NCBI RefSeq assembly: GCF_027887165.1
Contig: NC_077227.1
Location: 77,940,988-78,004,987 of the forward strand
Direction of reading: 5' to 3'
DNA: 64,000 nt
Origin: Monodelphis domestica
Taxonomy: Eukaryota; Chordata; Mammalia; Didelphimorphia; Didelphidae
How positions within the stretch are numbered: the first letter of the stretch is position 1; each line of letters begins with the position of its first letter. Both the position numbers and the translations under genes were made by a program. The notes beneath the pieces are model-generated. The model saw nothing but the letters and a program-made list of their open reading frames with translations. It did not search any database and was not told the DNA's origin. Of the stretch, positions 22,520 to 35,815 are shown piece after piece.

Positions 22520-23402
22520 ACAGAGTTTTAATAAACAAATCTGTGAATGTGAAGGGGGGGCTACCTAGGGAGTAGAACAGATTAAGAGAGCCAGGTGAGG
22601 ATCTGGATCATTCCTTACCCATGGTGAGCATCTCTGAGAAAAGTTTTGTCTCTCTAAGAGTCTGAGACAAACCTTCCTCCTCTGTTGGAAGGGATACCTA
22701 AATTACCAATTAGATAATAAGATGGATTGGGCACTAGTCTAGTGTCTTCCTATTGGCCCCACCTATAGAGCATGTCAGTTGCTGCCTCCACTTGAAGGCA
22801 AAAATCAAAAACAAGACCTTGCTGTTCTCCTCATTCTATCCCTTCCTTCTGATCCCATATCCCATGACATTGAATGTAAGTGCTGGAAAGAGCATCATCC
22901 CTGCCTGACTACTCCATCAAGTCCCAGATCTCTTAAGTATGCCTTTGAGCAAGTCACTTCATTGCCCTGATTCCTTATTTCCTCAGCTATAAAATCTGTT
23001 TTAAAAAAAAAGAAAAAAAAAAGGTTGGCTCCTATGATCTCTAAGGCCCTTTCTGACTTAAAAAAACAAATTCATCTAAGTTGACTGTTAAATTGCCATC
23101 ACCTCAAACAACCCCTGGGGGAAGTGGGCTGAGAGAAAAGCAATGTTGTTTACATTTTTGGATGAGGTCACAGTGTCTTGCAGGGAACCAATGATATGTG
23201 TGTATGTAAGGTGGGTATTTCCTTCCAATTCAGTCCCAGTTCTTCCTGTCCTCAGGGCCTTTGGAAAAACTAGATCATATATTCTACTTTAGGCAATGGT
23301 TGCAACTGGAACTGTGGGTTATTAAAACTCTCTGGGCTATCATCTATCGGGGCAAAATGAAAAGAGCAGCTAGCTGGAAGAAACCTCTCTCCTCATTCAC
23401 TA

Positions 23403-23489
<87 letters not shown>

Positions 23490-24040
23490 ACACACACACA
23501 CACAAAGGTATGGCCTGCTTCCCCACATCTTGCTTTCCTTAATAAACTACCCTCAAAAAGCTTAACATTCTATTAGAGGAATATTTTACCAAAGGATACA
23601 TGCACTGAAGTTTCGGTCCCCAGAGGGCAACTGTCTTTCTTAGTTTGGGGGGAGTACTTCTGTTGAGACATCCTAGTGGATATAATTAGCTCTTAGCAAA
23701 GGCATTTACTAAATGACATAAACAAATCAATAACTAATAATCAAGATGTAGGCTGTGAAGGGAAGTCTTATGGGCCCACCAGAGATGTTGCACTTATTTA
23801 AATTAACAGTGACTATTATATTATCTTCACCTCAACCCTAGGAATAGGGAAGTGGGTCTGTGAGGAATCTAGAGAGAGAAAGGACTTCCAGTCATTTGGT
23901 GCCAGAAGTTATAGAAGGTGCCTTTGCCACATGTGTATCATCCATCCTATACCTATGCCTTACTACTATTTCACTATAAGTTTGAGCCCACTTTTCCCAT
24001 GGATGTTGTGAATATATGTGGAAGAGTAAGCCCCAGGTTT
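22520..24040. other. Intergenic stretch with microsatellites
   Basis: Contains a MIR-like block at about 22880-23065 and (CT)n at 23406-23486 followed by (CA)n at 23489-23504. No gene seen. Confidence 0.5.
23406..23504. repeat. Compound (CT)n(CA)n microsatellite
   Basis: 81 bp of CT running into 16 bp of CA. Confidence 0.95.
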
Positions 24041-24044
24041 ATGG

Positions 24045-24315
24045 GAGAAATAATAATCATTGCTCACATTTATTAAGAAGTTTAAAGTTTACAAGGCACT
24101 TTACATATATTATCTCATTGGATCCTTGCAATTCTGAGATGCAAATGCTATTACTAACATATTTTATAGATGAGAACTGAGTTGAGAGAGAGATCAAGTG
24201 ACTTTTCAGTTAGATAGCTATGAGGCTAGATTTGAACTCAGATCTTACTGACCCCAAGTCCACTCTATCCACTCTATCTATCCAAGTGCTCTATCCACTG
24301 TGACACCTAGCTAGT
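24045..24315 (-). repeat. MIR/Ther-type SINE, antisense
   Basis: ATAATCATTGCTCACATTTA, ATTATCTCATTGGATCC, to CACTGTGACACCTAGCTAG. Confidence 0.6.
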
Positions 24316-24629
24316 GGCCCCAAGAATGACATTCTGGCAGCTTTGTGAATGACTAATTCAATCATTTTAGAACTATACATTTCAGTTCGTGGAATCTTAT
24401 CTATTTTTCTTTTGAGCTTTTTTAAATATGCACCCCCCAAATTGATAGTATAGAAAAGTCATTAAAGATTTTTTGGGGAGGATTTATCAGAGGTAATAAT
24501 AATCCAAATAATGCTGCTTTGTGAAGATTGCTCTTATAATAGTTCATAGACTAAAGCAAAGGAGGGAATGAGGATAGCAAAGGACAACAGTTAGGAGGCT
24601 ATTCACCCTAATCTTCCCTTCCCCTAGGC

Positions 24630-25153
24630 CCTTGATGGCAAACCTATGGCACACATGCCATAAAGGACACAAAGAGCCCTCTCTTTGGGCACCCCTACAG
24701 TCCCCTGTCAGAGTTCCTTGCTAGAAAGCCAGAGAAACTGGAAAGGAGCTATGCCCCTTCCCCTTTCCATGAGGCTGTCCAACACCCCAATGGGAGCATT
24801 TTGCTGCATGAAGGCACAGCACAAATGGCAGCCTGTTGAGTCTGTGGTAAAGGTGATTCCCATGATGGGGTTGGAGAGGAACTAGGTTTGAGGAGAGTAT
24901 AGCTCACAACATGGCACTTAGCTAAAAGGGAGCAAAGCACTGGGGCCAGTCTCCTTCCCATCTTGAGTGCCCCTCATCACCTGCCCCTCTGCCCAGCAGC
25001 CCAATTAGAGTGCTTCCTTCCTCCCCTATCTGGGGTAAGGAGGGCAGTAGGGAGGGCAAGGCACTCCAACTGGTATGGAGCTGGCACAGTACTCAGAGGG
25101 GTGGGATGGGGACAGGGCCTGGCACTCTGTCTTTAAAAGGTTCACTATCACTG
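24630..25153. mobile_element. Non-autonomous hAT transposon
   Basis: Inverted termini CCTTGATGGCAAACCTATGG and AAGGTTCACTATCACTG, with an 8-bp duplication CCCTAGGC/CCTTAGGC (24622-24629, 25154-25161; one mismatch). No transposase. Same family as 40891 and 43075. Confidence 0.75.
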
Positions 25154-25159
25154 CCTTAG

Positions 25160-25765
25160 GCTCTCAGGGTTAATGGCCCTGCTGGCTTACAAACAGAGAG
25201 CCAATTGAAAGCCCTGTGTAGGAGCGGGATCCTTCAAATTATCCCACAGTTCTTTGCTGGCTCTATCAAACACACACACTATTTTCTTCCCTCTGGTTTT
25301 CTGACCTCAGGTAACCTCAGTCTCAGAGTGAGACTGCCCAGTGATGTTTTGAACTAAAGCAAGAGTCCTTCTCCTCCCCATCCCATCCCCTAGGAATCAG
25401 GCTGCTGCCCAATGCCAAAGGAATCTCCAGAGCTGACACTGCCCCTGGAAGGAGGGAGATGTTTGTGGGCAAAGTGCAAAAGCAGAAGATCTCCCAAGTC
25501 CCATGCCTTCCTCTTACCACTCTCAAACTGTAGCAATTGCTAATATATACAAACACACAGTCATGCATGGCAAATAAGCACATGCCTTCCTCCACAACCT
25601 CAAGGCTTAAATTTCCCTGATAATTCTATTTCTTCTTTTCACCCATCCCAAGGAAGAGGGGAAGACCAAGAGAAAAAGTGACTAAGTAAAAGGACAGTGA
25701 TCTACCATAAAGAGGCCCCAGATGAGAATTCACTTACCTCCAAAAGTCATATGAAATATGAACAC
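25160..25765. other. Intergenic stretch, nothing assigned
   Basis: No named repeat or gene. It lies just past the putative poly(A) site of the MARVELD1-side transcript. Confidence 0.4.
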
Positions 25766-25768
25766 AAC

Positions 25769-26614
25769 TTTATTTAGAAAAGCAGATTATTAAAAACCCC
25801 ACACAGTGTGACAACTGGAATGACCAACCCCAAGGAGGAAGGCCTCCCCAAACATACGAGTTTGTCCCAGTGGGGGCTGCTGCTTAGCTGCCTTCCTAAG
25901 TCAGTAAAGCTAGAGACTTAGTAGGTCATGTTCAGCAAACAGCCCTGGAAAATATGAGTTAAGAGCCAGTCTTAAGGTTCTAGGGGAAATGGCTAGTGAG
26001 CTTGTCTTTGGTATAGTTCAGGCCAAGAAGACCTGGGTCCTGGTAATAAAAGAGGGCTGAGTCTAGCCTAAGAGGAGACTCCAGGATTGAAATGTCTCTG
26101 GAACTCGATCCCTAATAACACTGAATGAGACTGGAGTTTCAGGAGAAAGTGTAAGGAAGTAGGGAAGGAAAAGAACTTTTCATATCAATTCTAAAATCTT
26201 TCCCCATTTTGGAAGGCAAGAGAGGTAGGTTGCCAAGGATTTGGAGGGCTAAACACCAAAGTTACATCTGGAAAACTAAATGGCCTTCCATTAACCTCTG
26301 GAATGTTCAGGAGAACATGGCACCTGTCAGGCAAAGGCAAGAGGCTGAGGATGGCACTGAAAGGCCACAAATAAGATCAGATGGTAAGGAGATCAGAACT
26401 GATGAATTTCTATGATCATAAAATTTAGGAGTGAGAGCCTTGCATCAAAAATCTTGACATCTTTGTTAAAACAGAACTTGTAACTTTGATGTGAACCACT
26501 GTGATGCTTATCACCTGTATTAGTGAGATAATGGGTTAAATTGCAAATAAAAGCTGAAGCTGGCAGCCCCAAGTTGAAGAGGCTTTAAGGCTTGTTCCAA
26601 AACCTATCTTTGGC

Positions 26615-26683
<69 letters not shown>

Positions 26684-27148
26684 AATGCCTTTCCTCTCTC
26701 TTTTTCCATATTTAGTGTAAACTATTTCCCTCTTAGGTTAAGAACCCAGGTGCTTATTGTGTTGTGTGGGTTGTACCAAATGGCAAGTAATCTAATTGCT
26801 GTCAGAACAAGCAAGGCATTACCAACAAAATTGAGGTGGGAAACCCAAGTGACACTTGTAATAGGGACAAGTTTGACCAGGGAGATGGATGTAGCTTGGA
26901 AGGTGGGGAAATGAGAAGGAGAAAAAAGAGTGGCCCAAGAAAATAGAGGAGGGGGGAGGGGAATAGATGATCTAGGATCTGTTCATTGCATTGAATCATC
27001 CCATTGGCATAGGGAAATTGGATATTTGTGTGTACATACATACACACACACAAACACTTAAGAGGATCCAAAACCAAGCTACCACCACCCGAGGGTCACA
27101 GATTGCAGGTTCTAGAAGTCAGTCCCTGGCAGAGATGTCCATATGGTG
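25769..27148 (-). other. Putative long 3' UTR of the candidate MARVELD1 exon
   Basis: Mostly non-SINE sequence ending at a minus-strand AATAAA (25774-25769), followed by a GT-rich downstream element (GTTGTGTTCATATTT). It contains a (GT)n run at 26617-26681. It is called only as the continuation of the exon above. Confidence 0.35.
26617..26681. repeat. (GT)n microsatellite
   Basis: 65 bp of uninterrupted GT. Confidence 0.97.
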
Positions 27149-27301
27149 CTATTCCATATTGTCCAGGTAGACTCTGACAGCTTCTTGCTTCTTCTGTCCA
27201 GAGCTATCTTCTCCATCACCCCCAACTGACCACCCCAGGAAAGATGAAGAGCTGGTTGATGTGGGCAGCTTCTTGGAGTCTTCCTTCAGTTCTGTGCCAA
27301 G
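27149..27301 (-). CDS. Candidate alternative terminal coding exon of MARVELD1
   Basis: Unannotated exon-like block. A good acceptor (TTTCTTATGTTGCAG, AG at 27303-27302) is followed by 50 open codons and TAG at 27151-27149. The peptide begins LGTELKEDSKKLP, has a Ser/Thr run (TSTSSSSFLGW), then an acidic/basic stretch (GGDGEDSSGQKKQEAVR), and ends VYLDNME. I recognise no family. It is hydrophilic, as a cytosolic tail would be. The frame is phase 0. The MARVELD1 exon could end at 30217, also phase 0 (codon TCG, then GTGTGAG), giving a 222-aa isoform. AATAAA followed by a GT-rich stretch lies 1.4 kb downstream (25774-25769). It could instead be a 3' UTR exon that is open by chance, or the end of another minus-strand transcript. 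Confidence 0.45.
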   Translation of the reverse strand, partial: LGTELKEDSKKLPTSTSSSSFLGWSVGGDGEDSSGQKKQEAVRVYLDNME

Positions 27302-27304
27302 CTG

Positions 27305-29500
27305 CAACATAAGAAATAGCTATTCTTTCCTGCTCTCTGCTAAATAATTATTCTCAGCTATTCCCCAGCATCCTAGCAGCCCTCCATCCTGCAGGGCTAC
27401 TCCCATTAGCAGGCCTGAGCAGAGGGCCCAGCCTCCCACCCTGGGACAGGGCAGCACTTCTCCAGGCTAACTGGCACCAACAGCCTCAGAGAATCCCTTA
27501 GAATCCCTGGAACAAGTTTCAGCTTTCTCAAGTGGCATGGTAGGAGTGCATCTGCAAGGCCTATACCAGACCCTTTCTGTACCAGTTGATTTCTATATCA
27601 GTGATAACACCTCAGCACATGCCAAAGACTTGGGGGTCATGGGAGAAAGGAGTCAGGAAGGCCAGGAAGATAGATTTCAGAGTCTTTGAGATTATATGCA
27701 AAACAAACACGGTGAGTTAACCATCATTTGTGCCTCCTTGCTATTTGTAGCATGCTTCTGCCCAAGCCTCTAAAAGACTAATGAAGCAAAAACCTAAAGT
27801 TCCATCACATGGGGATTTTCTCTACAGGCAAAAGAGAGTCTGGTCAATAAATAGAGGCTCTTTATTTTACAGGGCAGGAAGTAGGGGGTCTTATTACATG
27901 AATACAATACCCCACATCATTGAAAGCATTTATTTCTAAGCTTTAGGTTAGAATTGAAATATTGTGCAAAAAAATTCTAGTATTATTTACCATGTAGTTG
28001 TTTCTAAGCAAAAGGCTGAATATTTTTTTTCAAAACTGTGTTTTTACAACAGCTGCATAAACCCTAAACTGACAAAATGGATGCATATAAAAATAAATGA
28101 GTTTTTTTGTTTTTATTCTAGAAGTTTAGTGGCTAACCACCCCTATGTCCATTGCAGGGGATAGGGTGGGTGTGGATAGAACAGGAAAATATTTGCTTAA
28201 CTTACCTTCACAGCCAAAGATCACTCCCAAACTGTAGTTGGCATAACCTCTGATTTTCCAACCTCCAGAAGACTTCTCTCCTTAGCTGCTCCATATATGA
28301 GTGCCAAGTGCAGGGTCCCTAAACTGGAGTCAGATCTTTTCACTGTGAAATGTAATCTAGATGGGCCTCTGCTTATTTTCCAAAGAAATATAGAGTTGGA
28401 GCAAGTAACCAGTTCCCAGAGAATACTAAGATATTTAACAAGTTCTCACTAACTGAGCTTAAAGAATTTATAATTTCATAGAACTTTCCATAACATCCCT
28501 TATCAACCTCCCCCGATTATCCCCACACAAATCAAAAAATAATCTTCCTGGGTAAAGTAGGAGGAATTCGTCATTTCTCTCAGTCTACTCAAATTCATTC
28601 TCCAATTCCCAATCTGTACCCTGGTCTGCTTGTGTATACCTCAAAACTTAAGCCTTAGAACTTACACCCCAGGGAGCAGCTAGGTGGCTCAGTGGATCGA
28701 AAATCAAGTCCAGAAAAAGGAGGTCCTGGGTTCAAATTTGACCTCAGACACTTCCCAGCTGTGTGATCCTGGGCAAGTCACTTAACCCCCATTGCCTAGC
28801 CCTTACCTCTCTCCTGCCTTGGAACCATAACACAGTATTTGGTCTAAGATAGAAGAGTTAGAAAAAAAAAAAACTTATACCCCAAAAGCTCTGGGTAGAC
28901 TGAAGCAGCTACACTGGGTCTCATTTGTCGGGATTAATAAAAATGATGGCAAACATTTGCTTCCTAGTCTGACACTAGCTAGCCCTAGATTGAGAGGCAG
29001 CTTTGTCTACCAGAAAGAGCAATAACTAACCTGAAAGCTGGGAGGCCAGAATGCTTTTTGTCTGGCCTCCAACTAGCTCTGTAACTTTAGACAAGGCACT
29101 TCATCTCCAGGGGAACCTGCTTCCCCATATCTAAAATGATAGGATTGGACCCGAAGATGATGGATAAGGTTTTTGGCTGCTCTGGCATTTTATAAGTCTG
29201 TGGTCCCTAAGGCCCAAAAGGCAACTAGGTGTCTGCTAGGTAAGTAGGTTTCTGTGGGTGGGTGAGGAGAGGGTGCTTGCTTGGGTGAGCAAGAAATTGC
29301 TGGCCGAGGTAAGAGGCCCTCTAGCTAGCGCTCTTTTGGTGTACGTTCTGGAGCATCCAGCCTGGCCACGGGAACACAAAAGCACCCAGCTAACAGGATA
29401 CCAGGCAGTCGGGAGGGGACCACAGCTCTAGGAAGTAAAAAGGCGTGGCCCTGCCTCGGGCTAGACTTGCTCTGGGAGCCCCAGCCCAGAGCCGTCCGGA
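27305..29500 (-). other. Region between MARVELD1 and the candidate exon
   Basis: Would be MARVELD1 intron if the candidate exon is real. It holds a forward SINE (28672-28872) and a MIR-like block (about 28970-29200); otherwise unassigned. Confidence 0.45.
28672..28872 (+). repeat. Marsupial SINE
   Basis: GGGAGCAGCTAGGTGGCTCA to an A12 tail. A well-preserved copy. Confidence 0.85.
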
Positions 29501-29507
29501 CTCCTCA

Positions 29508-30210
29508 TTTATTCCGCTTGCAAGCCAAGTAACTGGCTGACTGGCTGGCTGGCTGGCTGTCAGCCTGCGGCCTGGCCCAGAGGGACTAGCAGCTGGAAGA
29601 GGGGCCAAAGGAAAGGGCTGTGCTCCTCCCTGAGAAGGAAAGGAGGGGTTGAGAAACAGCTCCAGAACAAGCTTCGATAGAATTTTTCCCGGATCCACGC
29701 GGGCGTCTCTGTCCACGTTTAGACATAGGGAGGGGAGGGGAGTGGCGAAAGGGCTTTCATGGGCAAGCCAGGCCTCTGGGGGTCGGCCAGTCTGTCGGTC
29801 TCTACCTGCCTTACACGGCTTGCGGCCGGCCAGTCCTGCAATCTGTCAGTGGGTTGCGGCCAGCTTTCAATTCCCGTCTCTGTCTTGGAAATAGTCGGGG
29901 ACAACTGCTCGCTGGTCCATTGTTGAATGCGTGTGCAACAATTTGTCTTTCTCCCAGAACCTCGCCCCGGCTGGATCGCGTGGGCTTTTGGGAGGCTGGG
30001 GCGGGGGAAGATCCGGGGTGGGCGGGCAAGAGTAGGGAGGCCGGGGAGTCGAGAGAGCCCTCGGGAGGGAGCTGGAGAACTGGGAGGGTGAGTAGCTAGA
30101 GAGTGGGGCTGTGCAGAGGGGAATAGGAAGAGAGCTAGCGAGGGAGGAGGTTAGGATGGGAGGTTGCTCGGTTCCTCTTCCCCCTCCCGCCCCGGCGGCC
30201 CGGGTCAGCC
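29508..30210 (-). other. MARVELD1: MARVELD1 proximal 3' UTR with AATAAA
   Basis: GC-rich, non-repetitive sequence directly after the 173-codon frame. A minus-strand AATAAA lies at 29513-29508, giving a possible short 3' UTR of about 0.7 kb. The same bases would be intronic if the donor at 30216 is used. Confidence 0.45.
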
Positions 30211-31130
<920 letters not shown>

Positions 31131-31589
31131 CCCTTCCATCCCTCCTTCTTTCTCTCCTCTGGCTGTGATCTGTTTGGGTACCTCCGGACACATGTGGGTC
31201 TGAGAAGGCCTACTCCCCTGCCTTCCTTTTTCCTGTACTGCTGCTCTCGTTATTTTCAGCTTCAACATGTACAGTCTCTGCCTGTTTCTGAAAGGTATAG
31301 AACAAATCATTTCTGGGTTGTTGTCCACACCCAAATGGCCATTTCCCCCCATCTACTTTAGCCCAGCCAAACTAAGCAATATCCCTCCTTTCCCGGCCCA
31401 GTGCCCGTTGTAGAGCCTGGTGGAGCTCTCTTTGGACTTGTGCCACACTTGCATAGCTACTAATCGTGGGATCACTCCTTCTGAATGAGAACAGCTGTGC
31501 TGGTAAATGTTTAACCACCCCATTTCTGGAAGGGAAAAAAACAAACAAGCAAAAAAACAAACAAACCTGTGATGACAACTTTTTTTTTT

Positions 31590-31775
31590 TAACTTAAACC
31601 CTTACCTTCTGTCTTAGAATCACTACTGTGTATTGGGTCCAAGCAGAGGACCGATAAGGACTGGGCAATGGGGGTTAAATGACTTGCCCAGTTAGGAAGT
31701 GTATGAGGTCATATTTGAACCCAGGACCTTCTGTTTCTAGGCCTGGCTTTCAATCCACTGAGTCACCTCACAACA
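31590..31775 (-). repeat. SINE, antisense
   Basis: TTAAACCCTTACCTTCTGTC to CAATCCACTGAGTCACC. It lies upstream of MARVELD1. Confidence 0.75.
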
Positions 31776-32440
31776 TGCTTTTAAATATAATCTGCATTAT
31801 TAATATTTTAGCCTTTAGTTTCTTGTGTAGACAATTAAGATCCGACAAAAAATCAAGGCAGATCTCTGAATCTACATCTTGCTCTGGGCATCAAAACTCC
31901 TTTCCCAGTCACCATTCTTCTATGTGTATTGTCTTCTTATATTAAAATTAACAGTCTTCTTGTATTTGAAACTCCAATGCTAACACAAAACAAAAGGTAA
32001 ATATTTAATCAAAGCTTTTTTCATTCATTAATCTGAAATACTCAAATGGTCAGAAAGGGAGATGTCTTCTAGGAAAACAGATATAGTCAGAAGATGTTAT
32101 ACATTTTTGAACTGCATGGGTCATCATAACTAAAAGAATTTGCCACCTAGTGGCCAGGTTCCTGGTGGATCTCTCCACATTTGGCTAGGCTGGACCTTAG
32201 ATAGTGTATCCCATCACTAGACCTGTATAGGAAACTTTTGCAACTTGGTGAGACTTGCCATAACTTTCAGGAAGTCAGGGTTACCTCTGTGCCATGATGA
32301 GGTACTGGAACAGGAACTGTGAAGTCCAATAGATTAAGGCATTGGACTTAAAACACATACACACACACACACTTTTTCAAAGGCACTCAATTCCAATTGT
32401 CAGCAACAATATAGGCTATAAATCTGAAGAGGATGAGTTT
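31776..32440. other. Intergenic stretch, nothing assigned
   Basis: AT-rich, without a recognised repeat or coding signal. Confidence 0.45.
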
Positions 32441-32671
32441 TGCTAGCCCATGCCACTCTTCTGTCTTAGAATTGACACTAAAACAGAAGGTAAAAGTGAA
32501 GGAAGGAAGGAAGGAAGGAAGGAAGAAGGAAGGAAGGAAGGAAGGAAGGAAGGAAGGAAGGAAGGAAGGAAGGAAGGAAGGAAGGAAGGAAGGAAGGAAG
32601 GAAGGAAGGAAGGAAGGAAGGGAGGGAGGGAGGGAGGAAGAAAGGAAGGAAGGAAAGAAAGAAAGGAAGGA

Positions 32672-32735
<64 letters not shown>

Positions 32736-32835
32736 AAAAGAAGTGAAGGAAGGAAGGAAAAGGAGGGAGGGAAGAAGGGATGGAAGTGGGAGGGAGCAAG
32801 CAAAGAAAGAAAAGGAAAGGAGAAAGAAGAAAACC
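32441..32835 (+). repeat. SINE 3' end with (GGAA)n/(GAAA)n purine array
   Basis: A truncated SINE end (CACTCTTCTGTCTTAGAATT, 32452-32471) runs directly into GGAA repeats, then GAAA repeats. 32498-32743 is purely A and G. Overlapping frames such as EGRKEGRK are artefacts. Confidence 0.9.
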
Positions 32836-32984
32836 TAATTTCCTCAGGAGTTGAAACTTATTGACTCCTCACTCAGCCATCACTGGAATGATGTTCTGAA
32901 TCTTTAGAAATGTCTATGCTTAGCATCAGGCCCAGCTGGTGACCGGGATGAGAAGTATAACTCTTTGATAATACGGAAAAAGAC

Positions 32985-33485
32985 TTGTACAAAAATTTTT
33001 ATAGACATGCTCTTTGTGGTGGCAAAAAATTGGAAAATGAGGGAATGCACTTCAGTTGGGGAATGACTGAACAAATTGTGGTATCTTGGTGATTGATACT
33101 AGGGTGATCGTTTAGAGTCTACTTTCCCAGTCATAGCCCCATCAGCCCATGTAATCAAGCAGTTATTTTTCTTCTGTGTTTCTGATCCACAACAATTCTG
33201 AGGGACTTATGAGAAAGAACACTATCGACATTCAGAGAAAGAACTGTGGGAGTAGAAACACAGAAAAACAATAGCTTGATTACATGATTTGATGGGGATA
33301 TATTTGGGGATATAGACTCTAAACAATCATCCTAGTGCAAATATGAATAATATGGAAATGGGTCTTGATCAATGACACATGTAAAATCCAGTGGAATTTT
33401 GAGTTGGCTACGGGAGGGGGGTGGGAGGAGGGGAAGGAAAGAACATGAGCCATGTAACCATGGAAAAATATTCTAAATTAATTAA
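32985..33485 (+). mobile_element. L1 3' end with an internal inversion
   Basis: Sense L1 (AATGACTGAACAAATTGTGG) changes at about 33093 into about 100 bp of antisense L1 and returns to sense at about 33192, ending in the A-rich tail at about 33480. The antisense block is complementary to 33240-33350. Confidence 0.65.
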
Positions 33486-33693
33486 ACAAACTTTTTTAAA
33501 AAGAAGTATAGCTCTTTGATGATAAAGAATGGACTGAAAGTAGTCTCTGAATTAAGAAAAGATTGTCCTTGTCTAGAGTTAATTCATGGAGAAGGGGTTC
33601 TCCATTCAAACTGCTTCTTTGGATGAAGACTTGAACAAAGCAAGAGAAACAAGATGGTTAGGAGAAATTGAGGAAAGGAGAAGAGAGTGTGTA

Positions 33694-33898
33694 TTTTTTT
33701 TTACACCTTTACCTTCTGCCTTGGAACCAATACTATATATTGGTTGGTTCCAAGGCAAAAGAGTGGTAAGGGCTAGGCAATGGGTGTTAAGTGACTTACC
33801 CAGGGTCACACAGCTAGGAAATGTCTGAAGTCAGATTTGAACCTAGAATTTCTCATCTCTAGGACTGGTTCTCAATCCACTGTGCTACCCAGCTACTC
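33694..33898 (-). repeat. SINE, antisense
   Basis: TTTTTTTTTACACCTTTACC to ACTGTGCTACCCAGCTACTC. Confidence 0.75.
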
Positions 33899-33940
33899 CC
33901 TATCTGTTAGTATTATGGGAGGGGAAAAACCACCCAAATT

Positions 33941-34585
33941 TGTAGCAAGGTCTCACTCCCTAGAATGGGAGGCCCAAAACTCTGTTCAATTCAGAAGTAT
34001 GAAAGAATTTTATTGAAGAAGAGGTTTTTAAGATAGCCTAGGCTAGTAAAATGGCCTGGGGCTGAGGGAGAGTGTTCTGGGGCATTACAGACCAAAAACT
34101 CAGGAATATGTGATTGAGACAGTGGATCCAAATCCAAGAAGAAGTGTAGTTTGGGGTTAGATACTTCATGCATGAAGCTGAGGACACCAAAAAGAGAATA
34201 AGGTTTTGGGGGAATTCCCCTAGACTTCTAGAGCCCTTAGTGTATAGTTCCCTCCATCATCTCACCAGCCATTATTTGTCAGTGTAGGAGAGGTCTCACT
34301 GCCCTTCTGGAATGCCCTCATCAAAGAGGGGTACAGAGAGAGGATATAGTACATTAAAGGACCACTATAAGTGATTAATAATGCCTAACAGTTCAGAACT
34401 AAGGTAAACACAGAATAAAGAAGCAATTACTAATACAGAACAGCATAGTACAGAACCATTATGAACGATTAATAATATAAAATGATCAAATGATTAATAA
34501 TACAGATTTTACAGTATATGCTTGACTAATGCTAAAATTATGGAGAAATACAAGATTTCAGAACATGAGGGGCCCACTTCTATCA
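33941..34585 (-). mobile_element. Solo LTR-like element, family A, reverse
   Basis: On the minus strand it starts TGATAGAAGTGGGCCCCTC and ends CTTGCTACA, matching the copy at 20621 in both termini and much of the interior. Shorter than that copy. Fossil. Confidence 0.55.
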
Positions 34586-34631
34586 CTGCCCATTGCCCAC
34601 CTCCATCCTAAGAACATACTTTTAAGTTTAA

Positions 34632-34890
34632 TCTTTATTATTATCATTTTCCCCAATATTTTCTTTTTAATTTGATTTAGTTTTTTTACATGTTGATACA
34701 CTTTTTAGTAATTTCTTCCTGACATTTTGTAATCCATGTTCTCTCCCTCTTCCTACCCCCATCCCTTCCACCTTTTCCTAGAAGGCATGTAATATGATAT
34801 ATGTTATACATGTATAATATATAAGACATATTTCCATGTTCATCATGTGAAAGGAAACATGTTACAGTAGAAAAAATTCATTTCCATTAC
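34632..34890 (-). mobile_element. L1 3' fragment, antisense
   Basis: TTCCTGACATTTTGTAATCC, GTTCTCTCCCTCTTCCTACC and CATGTTCATCATGTGAAAG match the same L1 segment seen at 42750-42900. Confidence 0.55.
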
Positions 34891-34892
34891 CT

Positions 34893-35098
34893 TTTTTATT
34901 TTTTAAACCCTTACCTTCTGTCTTAGAATCAATACTAAATATTGGTTCCAAAGCAGAAGAGCTGTAAGGGCTAGACAATGGGTGTCAAGTGACATGCTCA
35001 GGGATGCACAGTCAGGAAGGGACTGTGGTCACATTTGAACCCAGGACTTCATGTCTCCAGGCCTAATTCTTTATCCACTGGGCCACCTAACTGTCCCC
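34893..35098 (-). repeat. SINE, antisense
   Basis: TTTTTAAACCCTTACCTTCT to GGGCCACCTAACTGTCCCC. Confidence 0.75.
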
Positions 35099-35099
35099 T

Positions 35100-35625
35100 C
35101 AATTACTTTCTGAAAGTCTACTCTAAACCATCAACAAAACAATAAATCAGGCCCTGACATAAAGTATTTGCCAATTTCGAAGTCAGAAATTTTCATATCA
35201 AAAATTTAATAATCAACCCTTTGAGTTCAAGCTAATGTCCCTGTTATTTCACTACCCAGAGTGTATAATTTGGAAAGAAATCAAGTTGATCTTATAAGGA
35301 AGAATTCACTAGTATGTTTTCTCAGGGATGCTATTTTTAGTTTGGTAGAACTTTGGAGTCATTCCAAAGGGGTTTTAGCAAAACTCTCTTAGCAAGTGTC
35401 AGTAGGCAAATAATATAGTCATAGTTTCATCTGAAGGGTCATATCTGTCTTTTTTTAACTAAATGTATTATTGAAAATCAGATACTGAACAATAATATAT
35501 CCCTAAAATTTGTTTAGCAAGCATTGAGAATTAAATTTCAAAAACAAAAACATCATAACCACTACTTAGAATCCATCTTACCCCTCCCTGCCATCATGAC
35601 TAGCCTAAAGAAAGTCCTTAAAGAA
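35100..35625. other. Intergenic stretch, nothing assigned
   Basis: AT-rich; nothing recognised. Confidence 0.45.
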
Positions 35626-35629
35626 GTTC

Positions 35630-35815
35630 CCTGCTCAGTAGATTTGAGAGCCAAGCCTAGAGATGGGAGGTCCTAGGTTCAAATCTGACCTCAGCCACTT
35701 CCTAGCTGTGTGACCCTGGGAAAGTCACTTAACCCCCATTGCCTAACCCTTGCCATTCTTCTGCCTTGGCAACAATAGACAATATTGATTCTAAGACAGA
35801 AGGATTTTTTAAAAA
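35630..35815 (+). repeat. Marsupial SINE, 5' truncated
   Basis: GAGAGCCAAGCCTAGAGATG to TCTAAGACAGAAGG. Confidence 0.75.

Noticed and set aside
32387-32864. EGRKEGRK and FLPSFLPS frames
   Set aside because: They are translations of the GGAA/GAAA array.
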